This document shows positions 48,208-59,923 of a DNA stretch of 64,000 nucleotides, in pieces. Made by a program: the position numbers and the translations under genes. The stretch is from Ctena decussata (lineage: Eukaryota > Mollusca > Bivalvia > Lucinida > Lucinidae): assembly GCA_963989385.1 (NCBI GenBank), contig OZ022499.1, positions 48,907,757 through 48,971,756 of the forward strand. Reading direction: 5' to 3'. The notes beneath the pieces are model-generated. The model was not told the origin of the DNA, did no database searches, and saw nothing but the letters and a program-made list of their open reading frames with translations. The stretch's first letter is position 1. Every line of letters begins with the position of its first letter.

Positions 48208-48262
48208 AGGCACACAAGAATGAATCAACATTTATTCAGTGTTGATTCAGGATTGTGTGTCC
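48208..48262. repeat. Short palindromic MITE of the GGCACACAA group
   Basis: GGCACACAAGAATGAATCAA ... GTTGATTCAGGATTGTGTGT, 55 bp. It is a reduced relative of 27293-27428. Confidence 0.7.
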
Positions 48263-48401
48263 AATGGAGAAAAGCTGATGGAGTTATCTCATAACTCCTG
48301 AAAGTGGCAAGCATTAATGTCTCTTGGCCAAGTCCTTATACTGAAGTAAGACAGCGTTGTTTTAACGTTTCGTGCCTACTGGCGTGCGACCAGTGATGGC
48401 C

Positions 48402-48981
48402 GCGTACCAGTGGTGGCCATTTGCGTTTTGCACTCGCAATTACGCATTTGTTGTGTATTAGATTCGGCCATTTTGTAAAAGGAAACAAAACAAGCGCCCA
48501 CAAAAAAGATGGGTATTTTTTCTGCCTGGGAGGGAATAGGTAAACAATTTCCTCAAGCTACCCTCATATCAACATCATTGCCTTTCCGGGGGACTACAAC
48601 TCTTGACACGCACATAAACAAATACAGAAATAAACATGTACAAATTGCTGTATTATTGTTTACCTATCACGAAAAAGCTATAATCGGCAACCAACCTGCA
48701 AAAAAGCATCTAAATTCTTGTAAATCACAGCACACGTGTAACCGTTATTCATTTTTGTTTTCGACGTAACATGTAGCGTGTGCCTACGAAATAGCTACGT
48801 CACAGTCTGACAACTGTTTCTGTAGCTTATATTCCGCCTCTGCCGAACGCGCTAAAACTGTTAAAATGTGACAAAGACCACAGACTAACAACAACATATC
48901 ATCAAAGTTTAAACCCACAACAAGTTTTTGGAAAATACATTATTCAACATAGGGCAATCCTGATGGCCACCACTGGTACGC
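48402..48981. repeat. TIR-bounded segment, 19-bp arms
   Basis: GCGTACCAGTGGTGGCCAT (48402-48420) is perfectly inverted at 48963-48981. A third partial copy (GGCCACCACTGGTA) lies at 49168-49181. The interior is AT-rich without a recognised gene. Possibly a non-autonomous element. Confidence 0.6.
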
Positions 48982-50080
48982 TACGTTCGTATTTTAGTGC
49001 TCGTTGGTGACCTAGTTTAAGGGTCTGTCACAGGCGCATGTTATAGTCTATTTCAAAAAATAAATCAGTATTATAGCGACAAGAACTCCTAGTTTATTCA
49101 ATCAAAATATAGAATCACTAAATACAATATGTCGGTTACAAGATAAAAAAAAAGTGTAGTAAAAAACGGCCACCACTGGTAGCCTGCCAGTACTGCTTTA
49201 TAATTAGATATTGATTTGCACAACTTTACCCTAGTGTTGGGGTAAAGGCAAATTATGAACATAATAATCGCAAAAAACAACCACAAACATTAGTCTGCGT
49301 TTAATTTGTTCAAGGTATTGTTAGCTTATCGAAGGCGTCTGTCATGTTTAGCATGCATGAAATCAAGTGGGATAATATTTTTTTGCTGTAAAGTGGGAGG
49401 AGTGTTTGCAATAAGGCTCCTCCTATTTTTTCAACAATACATGGCAGTGTTTTTGTGAACAATGCATTTGAAAATGTAACGTTTACAGGATTTTTACTAA
49501 TGGCAGCTTTAGTTTGAACAGCCAGGCCTTGGGGAAATAATGAGTTTAATGTTTGACATTGAAATAAAACGCTGCCAATTTTCATGAAAGTACTTTAATG
49601 CTACGTCAGTGCAGTGAAGAATCTGTACTCGGACTGAAGTCAAACGGGGTAATATTCTTTTGACCCAGTAACTTTTTCCAGAAGCTATTTTAATTTGAGC
49701 CGCTCTTTTGCAAAACATGTCTTTACGGCATTTACCAGGTCAAAAGCACATAAAAGCATCTGCACAAAGAATTGGCAGGTCATCCAGCATTAATTGGATC
49801 GGCAATATTTTTTCTTATCTATTGATCTGCGCATGCCAAGAGCTTAAGTTCATCAGCAATAGGAAGCATTCGTATGTCTTAAGGCAGGTTTTGAGAGAAC
49901 TCACTCATTTCACTTGTTTGAAGCTGAGATTTCTGTTTCCGACGGCTGTCGCAGTTGATAATACTTTTTCTTCAGATTTGTCTCGATCCTTGAAATTAAT
50001 CACATCCCAATACGGCTGATTAGTCAAGAGGCAGGAATTAGAGAACTTAAGTTTACGCTACGTTTCATACCGAAGATAAA
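48982..50080. other. Gene-free stretch
   Basis: Only short frames were seen and no domain was recognised. Confidence 0.5.
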
Positions 50081-50304
50081 TGAGCCGCGACACGAGAAAA
50101 CCAACAATGTGGTCGTGCGTCCAGCGCAGACTCAGATCAGCCTGGGCATCCACCCAGTCTGATCAGAGTCTTCGCTGTCCCCATGAAGGTAGCTTAGTCC
50201 CTTGGCTACATTTAGAGTCTAGCCAGACTGGGCGGATGCCCAGGCTGATCTGAGTCAGCGTAGGGCGCACAACCACATTGTTGGTTTTGTCGTGTCGCGG
50301 CTCA
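50081..50304. repeat. MITE-A copy 6
   Basis: The ends TGAGCCGCGACACGAGAAAA and TTTTGTCGTGTCGCGGCTCA are both intact. Confidence 0.92.
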
Positions 50305-50484
50305 AATTGAGCTGAATCTGTTTTAAGCCACACTACAGCAAATAACATATCACATACATAGTCTGAAAAAAGCAAATTATTAGGGGAGAAATATTCAGAC
50401 ACCAAGTTAGCAAAAGCAGCTAATAAACCAGGATGTTATGCATCAACTACCTGGTATAGTGTACAGTTTCACAATCATTACTTC

Positions 50485-51170
50485 AAGTTAAGGACGACCT
50501 AGACTCTTTAAGGTTGAAACTTTCATGTGTTAATAAAAGCTTACTAAAAGAAAAAAATAGAATAAAATTAATAAAAAATACGATTTTTCTTTCTCATTTC
50601 TACCCCAGGAACAATGTTTTCTCAGGAACAATGTTGAAAACAAACTGTCAGTTCAATCTGATTTAAATGCAGACGTTCTTAGAGTAAAAATTTGTATCTT
50701 CATTTAAATTTAAGAATGCTTATGAACCTTGGCCCTGGAAAATGGGTAAACTTTTTAAGGGTTAGCGACTCTGACACTGTCATTTTGTCCTTCTTCCCAA
50801 ATTGAATCAACTCTTTAAAGATACTTTAAGTTAAGGACGACCTAGACTTTTTAAGGTTGAAACTTTCATGTGTTAATAAAAGCTTACAAAAAAAAGAATA
50901 AAATAAATAAAAAATACGATTTTTCTTTTTCATTTCTATCCCAGGAACAATGTTTTCTCAGGAACAATGTTGAAAACAAACTGTGAGTTCAATCTGATTT
51001 AAATACAGACGTTCTTAGAGTAAAAATTTGTATCTTCATTTAAATTTAATAATTCTTATGAACCTGGGCCCTGGAGAATGGGTAAACTTTTTTAGGGTTA
51101 GCGACTCTGACACTTTCATTTTGTCCTTCTTCCCAATTTAAATCAACTCTTTAAAGAAACAGTTTGCTCC
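50485..51170. repeat. 343-bp tandem duplication
   Basis: 'aagttaaggacgacctagac' at 50485 recurs at 50828. The entire unit, including 'ggaacaatgttttctcagga' and 'gggttagcgactctgacact', is repeated with few changes. It ends near 'atcaactctttaaag' and is followed by an imperfect inverted CTCTTTAAAG / CTTAAAGAGG pair. Confidence 0.9.
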
Positions 51171-51386
51171 TTTAAGAAGAAAATGTTTCCTTAAAGAGGT
51201 GATCTTTTTTTCGAGCGTTTTATCGGTCAGGGAAGCAAAAGGAAAGTCATGAAAACTGTCTTCATTTGAAAGAAAAATGGAAGAAAAAAAACATAGCCAT
51301 CTTAACAGAATCAGGGAGACACATCATTTAATATTTGGCTTTGGAGAAATCTAGGAACTTGAAACAATAATTCAAAAAGCAGTGTT

Positions 51387-51390
<4 letters not shown>

Positions 51391-51441
<51 letters not shown>

Positions 51442-51552
51442 ATTATATTAGATATTTATTGTACCAAATAAACAAAGGGATTGGACACAAGTTATAGCAC
51501 CATTAGCAAGTCCTCTCCCTTGCAACATTAGCTAGCCCTCGCCCTAGTACCC

Positions 51553-51605
<53 letters not shown>
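51391..51605. repeat. Two (TC)n tracts around a SINE tail
   Basis: (TC)n runs lie at 51391-51439 and about 51553-51605. Between them, the minus strand of 51440-51540 matches the 3' part of the SINE at 17360 (GAGGACTTGCTAATGGTGC, CTTGTGTCCAATCCCTTTG, TACAATAAATATCTAATA). Confidence 0.75.
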
Positions 51606-51606
<1 letters not shown>

Positions 51607-51733
51607 CTCTCTATGTATGCTTATTACGTAAACAATAATCTGTTCTCTTCCATTTTCATTGTAATATCATGGTTATGGTACATGCACGACTTAGCGGCTA
51701 TCATAAGAAAACCGTAGGTCCACTGCAAACATA

Positions 51734-51954
51734 TGAGCGGCGACACGACAAAACCAACAAAATGGCATGTGCACCCAGCAAAGACTCAAATCAGCCTGGG
51801 CATCCGCTTAGTCGGATCAGAGTCTTAGCTGTCCGCGTGGAACTTAGCTACCCTTTACAACGAAGACTCTGATCAGACTTGGCGACTGCCCAGGCTGATC
51901 TGAGTCTTTACTTGGCGCACATGTCACTTTGTTTGTTTCTCCTGTCGCGGCGCA
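51734..51954. repeat. MITE-A copy 7
   Basis: The ends TGAGCGGCGACACGACAAAA and TTTCTCCTGTCGCGGCGCA are slightly decayed. The inner motifs are intact. Confidence 0.85.
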
Positions 51955-52631
51955 TATGTACTTTGATCGGAGTGCGCATCTTTACTGATCATTTATAGAT
52001 TTGTGAAGTGTTAATTCAAACAGGGAATATTCTGATCAGACTACAGCTGTCTGTTCTGAGCGTTGCTGATTCAGGTATTTCAAGCGATACCGCTCAGTTG
52101 GCGAGACTAAACCGTGTGTGTGGAGCAGTAATATGCAACAAAATTAGAAAGACACACATAAACACACATGCTCCTCTTACTAAGCAGTATTTTCGAATAG
52201 ATAATTCTCACTTCTGTTTTTACATTAAACCTCACTGTTGTAAGAGTACACAGAGCAAAGTCCACTTAAGAGTTAACGTGTTGTCACTGGGTGACATTAA
52301 AAACGGTATATGCTAAAACGCAAACAGAAGACTTTTCTCGGTGAAAATTGACTAATTAGTCATATGCTCGGGAGGGGACTGGGGAATAGGGAAATTCTAG
52401 ATAATAGCCATATTTCGTATTAACATATTTCGAGATTCCATTTTGCTACAGATTTAAAGACAATGTCAGACACTTCAGTGTTTAGTGGTAGAGAGTCATA
52501 CGCACTAAAATTATAATGCCTTATTTACGGGACAGTCAGGGATACGGACTGAATAATACCTTTACGCCTCCGTGCCATAATAAAGAATAGTGAGAATACT
52601 ATCTGGGGTATAAACTGTACCCTGAGCTGTT
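51955..52631. other. Gene-free stretch with a fragment of the 29676-type element
   Basis: 52340-52440 contains GACTAATTAGTCATATGC and GGAAATTCTAGATAATAGCC, similar to the sub-terminal blocks at 30590-30640. No gene was recognised. Confidence 0.45.
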
Positions 52632-52644
52632 TATTTTTGCGTAG

Positions 52645-52925
52645 ATTGATTGATTGATTGGTTGATTTGTTGCTTAACGTCCACGGTAAACAACTAAGGT
52701 CATGTCGGGACGGTCAGTTAACCTATCCACACTATTCCTGGGCAGGCTTAGACCTCCTAAGCGGTTAACCAGTACTAAGTGCACATACTTTCGCCAGTAA
52801 CTGACAACTGCCCTTCTTGAATCAGCGGAAGGAGAAACGAAAGTATGTGGCCTGACCGGGTTTCGAACCCAGGACCTCTGACTTATCAGTCAGGTGCCCT
52901 ACCGATTGCGCTACGCGGCCCGGCC
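52645..52925 (-). repeat. tRNA-derived SINE, family 3, with (ATTG)n tail and TSD
   Basis: The minus strand begins GGGCCGCGTAGCGCAATCGG (A box TAGCGCAATCGG), continues through TGACTGATAAGTCAGAGG and has B box GGGTTCGAAACCC. An unrelated ~190-bp body follows, ending CGTTAAGCAACAAATCAACC and (AATC)n. Flanks TTTTGCGTAG and TTTAGCGTAG look like a slightly diverged target duplication. It is a good candidate for the V-SINE/RUDI-type mollusc SINEs, but family assignment is from memory. Confidence 0.85.
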
Positions 52926-53384
52926 TTTAGCGTAGAACTAGCCATCAAGATAGTTCCCATAACCAGTTCGGATAGTTTGCAATACCCCTATACTGTACGT
53001 AGTTCGCATTCCCAGTATACAAAGAAGAAAAACGGGGGTCTGAGGGAAACCCCAGAGACCCAAAATTTTCTTCTTTTGTACGATGGAAATGCGATATTTC
53101 ACAGACATGTAACATAATGAAAATTATTAAATTTTTCTACATTGCGTGTTATTACTTCCACATACTAAGCAATTCGCCACTGATATCCATTTTCATCGCA
53201 GTTTTATGATTATTATGTAGCTCATAATTTCAAGGTTACATGCATAACTGTAATAAAGCTATGTTGTGAAAAATATTGATCAATACGGCACATAGTGGTA
53301 TTGTCACTTAATTGGATTCGTGCCTCAGTATGTCAGTAATGAAACATAAAGGCGCATAGCCTTTAATGAAGGGACAAATAGTCG

Positions 53385-53423
<39 letters not shown>

Positions 53424-53569
53424 GAGATGGCTTTTATATAAGCACTTTGCTTAATGCCAAATCCTGTACCATTATTTATTTTTGTACTACATATATGTAA
53501 TTTCTATGAATAAAATATTGTTTAAACCAAATAGTCGTGATCTTGAAGCACGTAAAATCTTAGGATTCT

Positions 53570-53606
<37 letters not shown>

Positions 53607-54342
53607 CATTGACCATCTTAGTAGACCCTCTTCAAAGACCAACGTCAGTCTAGGAAATTACGTTAAATTGCTAAAATGATATATTTTACATGTCGCTGGC
53701 CGGGTTTGAACCCTCACGGATGCGGCGACAGATAAATAGAAGTTAAAATGATATAGTTACGTGCCAGTATACTATTAAATTGGCGAAATATGCAACTCAA
53801 ATTTGCATTAATTACTAGTAATACATGTCTTTACAGTATTACTGTGTACCTACTACTATCCACTCCCCGTGGAAAGGTTTTCCACAAGAGAGTAGGCCTA
53901 TGTGATGCCTACATATCCATCATTAAAAATGCTGTACGATCATTAAAATTAACAGTTCTGTTTCCACAAAAAGGTCAAATTAAGGGCTTCACGTAACCAG
54001 GAAGCGGTCAGAAAAGAAAGGAAAAACTACCACAAAACCAGTTTGACATCAAAACAGGAATATCAACCGTAGATTGCCTGTTCACAGTTTACTTATGGTC
54101 AAGAATACGTAAATGACTGGCGCAATTAATTACGTGCGTCGCGAAGGACGTTACGTCACGAAATACTTCCTAGTCAGTGTAATTTTCAATATGGCGGCCC
54201 CATCGGACATTCAATAATGATGTCAAACATGGGGAAAACGGAGTTATTTGTTTATTCAAGCCCTTTGCTGATATTGCAATTTACTTTTTTTCCCTGTATA
54301 TTTGAAGTTATTTTATCAACATAAGTGTATTCATACAAAATT
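52926..54342. other. Gene-free stretch with microsatellites
   Basis: (CT)n lies at 53390-53421 and poly-T at 53573-53606. A B-box-like remnant (minus strand GAGGGTTCAAACCCGGCC, about 53697-53714) is also present. No gene was recognised. Confidence 0.5.
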
Positions 54343-54404
54343 AATGAGAGAGAGAGAGAGAGAGAGAGAGACTGACAGACAGACAGAGTTTCATGAGTGT
54401 AACA

Positions 54405-54619
54405 ATTTGAGGCTGGTGGGTTACATGTTCCCTCCCTGCTTTCAGGGCTCACATGACTTTTCAGACACACATATGAAAGGCGGAGCCCATCTTTCTCCTT
54501 TCGCTGCGTTATCCTTTCCTGATTTGAAAAAGCTGCTGGCTTGACAAAGAGACTTTTCCAGTCGCTAGCTGGCCGACTCTGGATTCGAACCCGCAAACGT
54601 CTGCGTCATAACCGAACGT
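54405..54619 (-). repeat. tRNA-derived SINE, family 1, head-truncated
   Basis: The body matches 4545-4700 (GGATAACGCAGCGAAAGGAG, GATGGGCTCCGCCTTT on the minus strand). The B box GGGTTCGAATCC is strong, but the A box is missing because the 192-bp tandem repeat begins at this point. A (GA)n run (54343-54372) lies at the 3' side. Confidence 0.7.
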
Positions 54620-55195
54620 CCGCGGCACCGGTGGGATTGCGCATCCGAAATAATTAATAAACCAAGTAATTGTACGCCAGCTGATTTTAGAGCTTCATGG
54701 GATCGGAATGTAGGATATTTATTATAATGCCATTTTTTGCGATTTAATACCCATATGATCACATATCCTTTCTGGACATCGAAAATTTTGTTTTGATTAC
54801 AAAATAAGAATCCGCGGCGCCGGTGGGATTGCGCCTCCGAAATAATTAATAAACCAAGTAATTGTACGCCAGCTGATTTTAGAGCTTCATGGGATCGGAA
54901 TGTAGGATATTTATTATAATGCCATTTTTTGCGATTTAATACCCATATGATCACATATCCTTTCTGGACATCGAAAATTTTGTTTTGATTACAAAATAAG
55001 AATCCGCGGCGCCGGTGGGATTGCGCATCCGAAATAATTAATAAACCAAGTAATTGTACGCCAGCTGATTTTAGAGCTTCATGGGATCGGAATGTAGGAT
55101 ATTTATTATAATGCCATTTTTTGCGATTTAATACCCATATGATCACATATCCTTTCTGGACATCGAAAATTTTGTTTTGATTACAAAATAAGAAT
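54620..55195. repeat. Three 192-bp tandem copies
   Basis: Units start at CCGCGG (54620, 54812, 55004) and are nearly identical over 192 bp. Because 192 is a multiple of 3, a minus-strand frame of 193 codons spans the array and repeats a 64-residue block. I read this as a by-product of the repeat. The first unit abuts the truncated SINE. Confidence 0.92.
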
Positions 55196-55499
55196 GATAC
55201 ATTATTTCTTCCACTTGTTGTATGCCGTTGCCAAAGATATGGCGGGCCTCTTACTCACACCGCCCCTACGGTCACTACGCTACAAGAAGTCTTTATCTTT
55301 ACCTATCCCACCGACGGTGGATTTGGAAGCTGACCTTGTAACTTACCATCATCTCGATATGACTGAAATACTGTCCAAAGGTCAATTTTATCTGACTACC
55401 ATGTGCCACACCGACAGAACACGAGTCGTCAGAAATTATGATACATGCACATACGCACAGACTAATAAATCTCTTCACTGTTCCTCACGGAATCATTGT

Positions 55500-55615
55500 A
55501 CCAGAGGACAACAAAGGCTCTGGTCAGGTTGGGCGGGTGCGCACACTGATCTGAGCGTCCGCTGACCGTATATGCCCCAAAGAACCCATTTTCTCATGGC
55601 ACGGCGCATTTTGTG
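55500..55615. repeat. MITE-A remnant
   Basis: CTCTGGTCAGGTTGGGCGGG, TGCGCACACTGATCTGAGCG and the end TTTTCTCATGGCACGGCGCA correspond to the right half of MITE-A. Left of it (55196-55499) no gene is recognised. Confidence 0.55.
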
Positions 55616-55744
55616 ATTTAGGGTAACGCAGTTTTTATGTGCGGCTCAGTCGTCTCGGCTGCAATAACCATATTACTGTTAGAAGTATGCTTGCAATTTT
55701 TACTAATTTTTGTCTAAGAGAGTCTGAAAAATAAATTCTTTCTC

Positions 55745-56249
55745 TTAAGCATCGTTCACGCCACCAAAGTGTCTTTGTCACAGAATTTTTAACATTTTGC
55801 GTTAACACGGGGCAAATTATTTGTTAAAGAAAAATGTGGCACGGAATCTTTGTCAAATAAACTTTGGCAAGGAAATATTTGCTGCTGTGTTCACACGATC
55901 GAACATTATTCGTCAAGGTTACCTTGACAAATAAACTTTGCCCGTGTGGACGGCCAACCATGCCAGCTTTTTTTTTCTTTTTTTTTTTTTTGTTAAGTAT
56001 TCTTTGTTCAAAATCAAACCGATTTGATTATGAGCAAAGTTTGCTGTGCTTATCTCCATAGCTAGTTTCTTTGTTACATATTCTATGGCAAATTTTCAGT
56101 TCACACGGACATATTTTGCTTGTCATAAAAACTTTACCAAATAAATTTGGCAATGAAAATGTGGCATATTTTTTCATTCACACGAACAAATTTTACTTTT
56201 CCAAACCTACTTTGTCACAGAAACTGTGCCCGTGTGAACGCAACTTAAG
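55745..56249. mobile_element. TTAA-flanked MITE (piggyBac-like, tentative)
   Basis: TTAA at 55745-55748 and 56246-56249 flank inverted ends GCATCGTTCACGCC and CCGTGTGAACGCAAC. The interior repeats 'gttcacacg(g/a)', 'tttgtcacagaa' and 'caaataaacttt' blocks in both orientations. A poly-T tract is at 55968-55991. No transposase. Confidence 0.65.
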
Positions 56250-56912
56250 GCGTTCATCATGAGAACCCTATTAGTCCTCATCTTTTCGTATTCTTATTAC
56301 GTCGCCAGTAAACGACTGCAACGTCGCTTATAAATGACGCCGCGGAATGGCGTAAAGCCTTTATACATACCTATGCTTGCCTAGCAAGCGCTACTTGAAA
56401 AACGAACTCGGCAGTCAAGGACTTTTCTTACCTTATTTTAATCGACACTTCCTGTGACATAAAATATCAGTTTTTGAAAAAAATCTCTGTACCGGTAAAC
56501 AAGCTTTGTACGTTTAAATTTTAAAATCTGAGTTTTTTTCATAGCATTGGTTTAAACATAGTTTATTTGTAAATACTATCACATAACACAAATTCAATCA
56601 TAAAGTACACAAATAGGATTCAGAAAGAAGCCACAGGCTTATATAAATCTGTCTCCTGTATAGTCAAATTGCAAAATATATTTTAAGGTGTTAGGTAAGT
56701 TACAATCTAAAGCTATTAACCTACTATAACAACATGAAATGTTTTTAAACACAAAGAAAAAAAAACGAGAGAGAGAGAGAGGGAGAGAGAGAAAGAGAGA
56801 GAGGGATAAACATCAAGTTGGCATTGATAGCATACCGGCAATGTACTACATGTTTATCAGCAAACGTATTGAAGACTGACTGCACTAAAGAAATGTTATA
56901 TCAGGATTACGA
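56250..56912. other. Gene-free stretch with (GA)n
   Basis: An interrupted (GA)n tract lies at about 56767-56806. No gene was recognised. Confidence 0.5.
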
Positions 56913-57056
56913 TATACTCCGATTTTTATTGTTTCCAATCTTTGAATGAATAACGGTGGCTAAATTCAGAGTTCGAAAATATATGCGCCGTTGACATGTC
57001 CGAATACATATTCCGCTCGGTCGACCCTGAAAACCAAAAAAAAAAATCGGAGTATA
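56913..57056. repeat. 144-bp MITE-like element
   Basis: TATACTCCGATTTTT at 56913-56927 is inverted at 57042-57056 (AAAAATCGGAGTATA). The centre (GCCGTTGACATGTCCG...) is unique in the window. It sits just 3' of the LINE fragment. Confidence 0.7.
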
Positions 57057-57138
57057 CGAACCTGGTAATAATGAACTAAAAGTATAAGTCACAAAAATGA
57101 GTAAGAAAAACATATAGAAGGAGAAAGTAAGAAGCTCC

Positions 57139-58232
57139 TCAAGCATGAAAACGCCTACTTTCATCTATAAATCTTTGCACCGCAAGGAAAATCCTTTCGT
57201 TTGTATGGTTGTCGAGATGACTGTCTCCTGAAAGCAAGACATTCAGACTTGGGGTACAAAAAAAAGAAACGCAATTTATCATGTTGGTACGGATATGCTG
57301 ATATCTAACACAGTCTAACAAGTAGTGTTTTGTAGACTCAACTGAGCCGCAAACACAAAGTGGGTCATCAATTATGTTTTTCGAAAATAGATGTTGGTTT
57401 AAAGAGCTACACCCTGTCCGTAATCTTGTATGTTGTATTTGTAGGAATCTAGTGCCAGTATAATAGTATTTAGGGATTTTATGGACATCTTTGTTCAGTT
57501 GAAATTTAAAACTGGTCAAGGAGGTTGAATTTCGAACTTCTACCGGGAGCTCATTCCAGTCTCTTATAGATGAAGGGAGAAAAGATTTATAGTACAACTG
57601 CGTTCTTGTTAATATCGGCCTAATATTTTGTGAGTCGCGTAAATTATACGTTGTGCCTTCAAAAGATTCTGGTACTAGTGAAGATAGATAAATGGGAGAA
57701 AGATTATTTTTCATTTTATAAAACATACATAATTTGTGTTTTGATCTTCTAACTTGTAGTAATTCCCAGCCTGTTTCGCGGTTTAACATATCAAGTGAAA
57801 CTAATTTCGTTGCCCCTGTTACTACCCTAGCTGCTTCATTCTGAATTTTTTGTATTGCATTTACTTCATATTGTGTGATATTATCCCAAACGATATCCGA
57901 ATATTCCAGGATGGGTCGAATAAAAGAAGTATATATTATTTGAAGAGATTCCCTATCGAGTAAAAATTTTAACTTTCTCATAATATTTAATCGTTGCCAT
58001 GCTTTAGAGGTTATGTAATCTATATGTTCGTGTCATGTGCCATCATTAGAAAGAAATAAGCCTAAATGTTTGTGATGTTTAACTTCTTTAATATGTTCAT
58101 TGTTCATTTGTAAAGGCGGGTGTATATTTGACAAAAGCAGGGATTCAGACTTTGAAGGATTGAATTTAACAAGCCAAGTTTCAGCCCACTTATGAATAGT
58201 CTCCAAATCTTTATTAAGATAGCATTCCCATT
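57139..58232 (-). pseudogene. Non-LTR LINE reverse transcriptase, C-terminal part
   Basis: About 364 codons on the minus strand, 5'-truncated at 58232. The first part reads ETIHKWAETWLVKFNPSKSE, then HIKEVKHHKHLGLFLSNDGT, followed by one in-frame TGA at 58033-58035, then HEHIDYITSKAWQRLNIMRK. The remainder (280 codons from 57981) is open: YTSFIRPILEYSDIVWD, IQKIQNEAARVVTGATK, FLPSSIRDWNELPVEVRNS, and a C-terminal zinc-knuckle-like CxCG(x)7H(x)4C (C209, C211, H219, C224 of that segment). These are typical of the thumb and tail of jockey/CR1-type elements. With only one stop it is a fairly young copy. The catalytic domain is absent. Confidence 0.88.
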
Positions 58233-59230
58233 GCCGTCAATGGAAATGGCCTCAAAATTTCATGTTTTTCAATCTGATCTAGCGACTAAACGAACTCGGT
58301 GACCTATCTTTTTTATGGCACAATTCGATGTAACACATGAAAATGCACCCCTGTGCAAAATTAAAAAAAATTCTATGTATGTGCCATTTACGTATTCTTG
58401 ACCTTAAGAACATGAAAGTGAGAACTTAACATGGAAAGGCGTTTGGCAAAACTGGCTGCTTTTTTTCTGTGGCAAAACTAATATCAGATATTGTAAGCAG
58501 CAGACCAGTACAAAACATATCTTCAGTGTACGTAATGTTTAAATCTTCCAAAAGATATTAGTCATCAAAAGCAGACTTTTTTTTAAATTCTCATATTGGG
58601 AAAAATCACGGCGATCCGATTTCTCTGATGTCCATGCTATTCATCAATGGCAGTATACAAAATTCTAATTCTGATTAGGATGGCATATTCACCAACGATG
58701 AATTGCAAATATTCATGTTTCTGTTTACGGTTGATGAGATGTCTTTGCAAGCACTTACTTTTTAGGGGTCCATGCCTTTGTAGCAAAATATTTCGGAATT
58801 GTCGAAGTTTGTATGGTCTATGGGTTCAGACTGATAATTGGTTCTTTGACCGCTCTACTTTGTTTACCAGCACTATTTATCTTCTTTTTTTTACAGAACG
58901 AAATGAAGAGTGGCCCGTGCCCGGGTTGGTCAATTAAAATTAATAAAGTTGTGTCGTTATGATAACTATTTCCAATTTTCAAGCTCCTTAAGAAATATGG
59001 GTATACTTTCAGAAGCAACTCTGCCATTTTCAGGTTTACTTCTCTTCTCTATGGGGTCTCCGGTCAACTGCCATGAAAAAGGTATAAAGGTAGAAATAAT
59101 TGAAAGAAACATGTCGAAAGCCAACTCTTTTTATTTTATTTACAACCAAAACACCTGCAATACTATCTGTTAGGTCACACTGAAAGAAAAACATTTAAAA
59201 ACAACTTACTAGATGAAAAGAATAGTTTAC
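58233..59230. other. Gene-free stretch
   Basis: No gene, RNA gene or paired repeat was recognised. Confidence 0.5.
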
Positions 59231-59444
59231 TGAGCCGTGACATGGCAAAACCAACAAAGTGGCAAGTACAACCAGAAAAGCCTCAAATGAGCCTGGGCAT
59301 CTGCCCAGTCTGATAAGAGTTTGCTGTCCACAAGGGGGTAGCTGAGCTACCTTTAACCGCACAGCGGAGACTCTGATCAGATTAGCCGGATGCCCAGCTT
59401 GATCTGAATCTTCCACTTTGTTGGTTTTGTCATGCTGCAGATCA
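59231..59444. repeat. MITE-A copy 8
   Basis: The ends TGAGCCGTGACATGGCAAAA and TTTTGTCATGCTGCAGATCA are the most decayed among the full-length copies. Confidence 0.8.
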
Positions 59445-59923
59445 AATCTAGTTTTTTTTATAGCTACAGAATAACTCATAAAGCTAACCTAGCGTGCTTA
59501 TGTTGTTGCAACAACGTCGTACAGTAGTCGCTGCGACGTCATGACATATTTAAAGTAGCAAAGCTTCAAACTAAGATAAAATTGATATTTTCCTCAGAGA
59601 GTGGGGCGGGGAGGGCAACCCTGAGGATAGGAGATAAAAGAATCCCCACAAATTGGAATCGTAAGGTGTATAGGTATGCCCCCATGTTTATCGCCATTTT
59701 CTCAACGGAACACAACTTTTGTGATTGTTTGCTTGCTTTCCCTGGACGACTAAATGCTTTCAAATGGGCGCTTTCTTTTAAATGAAGAATTACCTTTAAG
59801 AGTTGACCCCTACTGAGTCAGGGGGCAAATGGAAATGGCAGAGTTGCTTCCACTGAAAGTGAATTCATATCCCTTAAACAGTCCGGGGAAATTGGAGAAA
59901 TTACTAAATTGCTTCCCTTAACT
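59445..59923. other. Gene-free stretch
   Basis: A short CRE-like palindromic patch (GCGACGTCATGACAT) lies at 59540-59554 with GTTGTTGCAACAAC just upstream. It may be a fragment of the CRE-rich MITE group. No gene was recognised. Confidence 0.5.

Noticed and set aside
52840..52925. tRNA gene on the minus strand
   Set aside because: A and B boxes are good, but the anticodon stem-loop is a base short, the acceptor pairs poorly, and a 190-bp body, (AATC)n tail and target duplication identify a SINE.
54565..55146. 193-codon minus-strand frame with a repeated 64-residue block
   Set aside because: It is produced by the 192-bp triplication (a multiple of 3). The frame enters the SINE and shows no domain.
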